NCBI GenBank assembly: GCA_011321895.1
Contig: DROK01000272.1
Coordinates: 1 to 15,840 of the forward strand
Direction: 5' to 3'
Source of the DNA: Thermodesulfatator atlanticus
GTDB taxonomy: Bacteria; Desulfobacterota; Thermodesulfobacteria; Thermodesulfobacteriales; Thermodesulfatatoraceae
DNA: 15,840 nt
The notes under the pieces were generated by a model. It saw only the letters and a list, made by a program, of their open reading frames with translations, was not told the DNA's origin and searched no databases. The translations under genes and the position numbers were made by a program. Position 1 is the first letter of the stretch; the number at the start of each line of letters is the position of its first letter. This document shows positions 14,225-15,840 of this stretch, one piece after another.

Positions 14225-15430
14225 TTAGGGCATTTCCGGAAATTCGACCACTTTTTTCTCCTGATAGATGAGGTCGCCTTTCTTACCGCTGATGTAGTAG
14301 TAAACGTTAACGGCTATCTCGGCCTTTTCCAGGTCTTTTTGGTCAAAGGTGAAGAAAAAGCGCTCGTGCTGGGTCTTTAAGGGCTGAAGGGTGAGATCAA
14401 CGATTTCCTTTATCTGCCAGGCCCCATAGCGCATAAAACCATCCAGATCCAAACCGATTTCGAAGTACTTACGGGTATCGTGGTAAAGGACTTTGCCGGT
14501 CTCAGGGTCTTTAGCGGTCACTTCCAGGACCACTTTGCCAGACCAGAGTCACCCGTCGGGGACGCGGTGCCCGGCCTTGTTGGTGAGAAAAGCTTCCACG
14601 TTAACGGCGGGGACCCATTTTCCTACCCCGTAACGGAAGGCGCGTATTTCCGCCTGAAAATCGATCCCTTCTTTCACTATTTCTAGGTCATGTCCACCGG
14701 GCATCCGGTGGCCACGCCCTTTGGCGTACATGTGACAGTCTTGACAGGTCTTACGGCCCCCCTGGCCGATATAGTTGTGCACGTAACTGCCAGAAAGCGT
14801 GTTACAGTAAGTACTTTCTCCGTCAGGCGCGATATAGACCCCGTGACACTGGACGCAGAAAAACGCCCGCTTGAGGACCGGGGTGTGTTCGGTTTCGTGG
14901 GCGTCGGACTCCCCTTCTCCAGAGGTGTAGATCACGTTGGGATCAATGTGTCCGGTAATACCAGGGGCCGTGCCGGCGATTTTGATATTGTGACACCCGT
15001 AACAGGAAAGATTCAATTTTTTAAGTTTGGCCCGGGCTTCTTCTTTTTCCTTTCCTTTACCAAGTTTGGCCTTAATCATATAGGTGGCGATTTCCTGGGC
15101 CAGTCTTTCGGTGGCAAATTTGATCTGGGGTAAATGGCAGTCAAGACACTTTATAATCTCCTGTTTGTTGAGTTCTTTTTCCCATTCTTTAGGCACGCCT
15201 ACGGTGAAGAAATTCGCGATCCCTTTGATGGAAGAAATCATGGAGCGGGAATGATAAGACTCTTTCCACTCTTCGTAAACGTCCTCGTGACACTCGGCAC
15301 AGCGTTTGGCGTCGTAAGTGGCCACAAAGGTGTCAAAATCATCAATCAACTGGTTGGGGAAAGTGAGCTTTTCAGCCATGGAAAACGAAGAAAATAAGAG
15401 AAAAACGAAGATACTAACCAGTAATGCCAT
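14225..15430 (-). CDS. extKL: Five-heme cytochrome c with in-frame TGA, probable selenoprotein (ExtKL type)
   Basis: About 401 residues if the TGA at codon 294 is read through. The N-terminus is a hydrophobic signal peptide ending near FSMA. Five CxxCH heme sites stand at 44-48, 95-99, 143-147, 192-196 and 229-233, with additional histidines as possible ligands. After them comes a beta-rich domain beginning NKAGHRVPDG, then TGA, then LWSGKVVLEVTAKDPETGKV, and the frame stays open to a TAA at 14225. Both sides of the TGA read as one continuous domain, so selenocysteine is the best reading. I recall a family called multiheme c-type cytochrome (seleno)protein ExtKL, first met in the Geobacter ext gene clusters, that fits this layout. 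It is probably a periplasmic electron carrier. The start at 15430 has AAGGAGGG six bases upstream. An ATG at 15469 would add a positively charged n-region but has no Shine-Dalgarno. A nonsense mutation is the main alternative. Confidence 0.78.
14513..14534 (-). promoter_or_regulatory. Candidate bacterial SECIS stem-loop after the in-frame TGA
   Basis: Counting from the base after the TGA, bases 15-21 (AGUGGUC) pair with bases 30-36 (GACCGCU) to give a 7-base stem with one G-U pair. An extra C-G pair past a bulged U leaves the apical loop UGGAA. A G-containing apical loop about 22 bases beyond the UGA, with a small bulge near the top, resembles the known bacterial SECIS design in formate dehydrogenase mRNA. 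The fold was found by eye, without energy calculation. Confidence 0.55.
14549..14551 (-). other. In-frame TGA, likely selenocysteine codon
   Basis: The triplet follows the codons for GHRVPDG and is followed by CTC TGG TCT. The base after TGA is C. One base change would make it TGC (Cys) or TGG (Trp). The reading frame before and after it is the same, so no frameshift is involved. Insertion of Sec requires SelA, SelB and SelC, which are not in this window. Confidence 0.7.
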
Positions 15431-15436
15431 ATAAAA

Positions 15437-15444
15437 CCCTCCTT
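15437..15444 (-). promoter_or_regulatory. Shine-Dalgarno deciding the cytochrome start
   Basis: AAGGAGGG on the minus strand lies six bases before the ATG at 15430. The in-frame ATG 13 codons upstream (15469) has no such sequence. The n-region KKLK that the longer form would have argues the other way, so the longer start is not excluded. Confidence 0.6.
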
Positions 15445-15464
15445 TGAGTTTTTTTATTAGAAAG

Positions 15465-15494
15465 TCCATATCAGAAATCTCGAAACTTTGTCAA
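15465..15494 (-). promoter_or_regulatory. Possible sigma-70 promoter for the cytochrome gene
   Basis: A perfect TTGACA (15494-15489) is followed after 18 bases by TATGGA (15470-15465), a poor -10 box with 3 of 6 matches. If used, transcription would start near 15458, downstream of the ATG at 15469, which would force the start at 15430. Confidence 0.35.
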
Positions 15495-15567
15495 GGAAAA
15501 TTCTATATATTTTTTAGATAGGCTAAGTTCTCGGGCGGGTTTTTTAATTTTTGAGGGATAAATTACT

Positions 15568-15585
15568 TTAAGGCCTTGGCCTTAA
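15568..15585. repeat. 18-base palindrome upstream of the cytochrome gene
   Basis: TTAAGGCC-TT-GGCCTTAA is a perfect 8-base inverted repeat with a 2-base centre. It lies about 75 bases before the TTGACA box. The short centre makes it more like a dimeric-regulator operator than an RNA hairpin. The binding protein is unknown. Confidence 0.5.
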
Positions 15586-15634
15586 CGGAGATTGTTTAAT
15601 CCTTGGCGTGAGGGCGCGGGCGTCGCATCCTATA

Positions 15635-15678
15635 GGATCCGTTCCCTTTTTCTTGGAAGGTAAACCGGGAACGGATCC
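15635..15678. repeat. Perfect 12-base inverted repeat in the intergenic region
   Basis: GGATCCGTTCCC (15635-15646) and GGGAACGGATCC (15667-15678) flank a 20-base spacer. Transcribed from the stress-protein gene this would form a strong hairpin about 30 bases after the stop, but no T-run follows on either strand. The left arm also overlaps a second palindrome, ATCCTATAGGAT (15627-15638). It may act as a terminator without a U-tract, as an mRNA-stabilising end, or as a site for a DNA-binding protein. Confidence 0.6.
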
Positions 15679-15679
15679 T

Positions 15680-15700
15680 TGGTATACAGCTACCATACCA
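15680..15700. repeat. Inverted repeat just after the stress-protein stop codon
   Basis: TGGTAT (15680-15685) and ATACCA (15695-15700) are separated by 9 bases, giving a modest 6-base stem 4 bases after the stop codon of the minus-strand gene. Together with the larger inverted repeat next to it this makes the 3' end of that transcript highly structured. Confidence 0.35.
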
Positions 15701-15704
15701 GGTC

Positions 15705-15840
15705 CTAGGCGCTGACCAGGGCCACGGTTTGACGTTCCGCCAGGTGCAGTACGCGGGAAGAGACGCTTCCCAAAACCAGTTCTTTTAAACCGGATTTTCC
15801 GGTCCGACCTATCATGATGATATTATAGTTGCCCTCGTCC
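15705..15840 (-). CDS. Universal stress protein (UspA family), C-terminal end
   Basis: The last 44 codons of a gene entering from beyond the right edge, ending at TAG (15705-15707). The visible protein has the strand YNIIMIGRTG, then KSGLKELVLGSVSSRVLHLAERQTVALVSA. This matches the UspA-family ATP-binding end, where G-x(2)-G-x(9)-G-(S/T) binds the phosphates: here GRTG, nine residues, then GS. The final strand, usually PVLVV, is TVALVSA. The role is stress or energy-state signalling in the cytoplasm. Domain number and start are outside the window. Confidence 0.88.
   Translation of the reverse strand, partial: DEGNYNIIMIGRTGKSGLKELVLGSVSSRVLHLAERQTVALVSA

Noticed and set aside
14225..14533. 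A separate small gene of 102 codons starting with GTG.
   Set aside because: It is in the same frame as the cytochrome and directly continues it after the TGA, with no own ribosome-binding site and no domain start. It is better read as the C-terminal part of the selenoprotein.
15525..15550. Plus-strand terminator at the GGGCGGG followed by T-run.
   Set aside because: No complementary upstream arm forms a hairpin, and no plus-strand gene ends nearby.
35..15623. A 15-base identical stretch (TGAGGGCGCGGGCGT) at 35-49 and 15609-15623.
   Set aside because: One copy codes for part of a protein and the other is intergenic; the sequence is GC-rich and low in complexity, no flanking similarity exists, so chance is the simplest explanation.

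Overview
The window reads as chromosomal DNA of a thermophilic, motile, anaerobic bacterium, most likely of the Thermodesulfobacteriota/Thermodesulfobacteria type. This placement is an inference. It rests on the Glu/Lys-rich proteins, a sigma-54-governed flagellar cluster, a THI4-type thiazole synthase with the His active-site variant known from anaerobes and thermophiles, and a multiheme c-type cytochrome that appears to be a selenoprotein. No rRNA or other marker fixes the taxon.

From 1 to 12356 every gene lies on the minus strand, so the transcription order runs right to left. The order is: an NtrC-type sigma-54 response regulator (12356-10959); a 114-base gap holding a sigma-54-like promoter; a secreted tetratricopeptide-type protein (10841-8934); a second sigma-54 activator with a decayed receiver domain (8934-7636); flgB, flgC, fliE, fliF, fliG, fliH, fliI and fliJ; and a MotE-like coiled-coil protein (1327-767). 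These genes encode the proximal rod, the MS-ring, the C-ring rotor switch and the export-ATPase complex. Most junctions overlap or are only a few bases apart, so this is one long operon. After a 57-base gap come a flavin reductase-like protein (709-236) and the start of a membrane-anchored protein that runs off the left edge.

From 12459 to 14170 two plus-strand cofactor genes run divergently from the first regulator: nadC (NAD synthesis) and a thi4-like gene (thiamine thiazole synthesis), the latter with its own good sigma-70-type promoter. A strong hairpin terminator at 14171-14196 separates thi4 from the converging cytochrome gene.

The most striking locus is 14225-15430 on the minus strand. 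It is a five-heme cytochrome c whose frame is interrupted by a single in-frame TGA. The frame continues open for 107 more codons, and a stem-loop in the right place for a bacterial SECIS element follows the TGA. I read it as one selenocysteine-containing protein of the ExtKL type, not as two genes or a pseudogene. The right end (15470-15704) is intergenic and rich in inverted repeats. It is followed by the C-terminal end of a universal stress protein entering from beyond the window.
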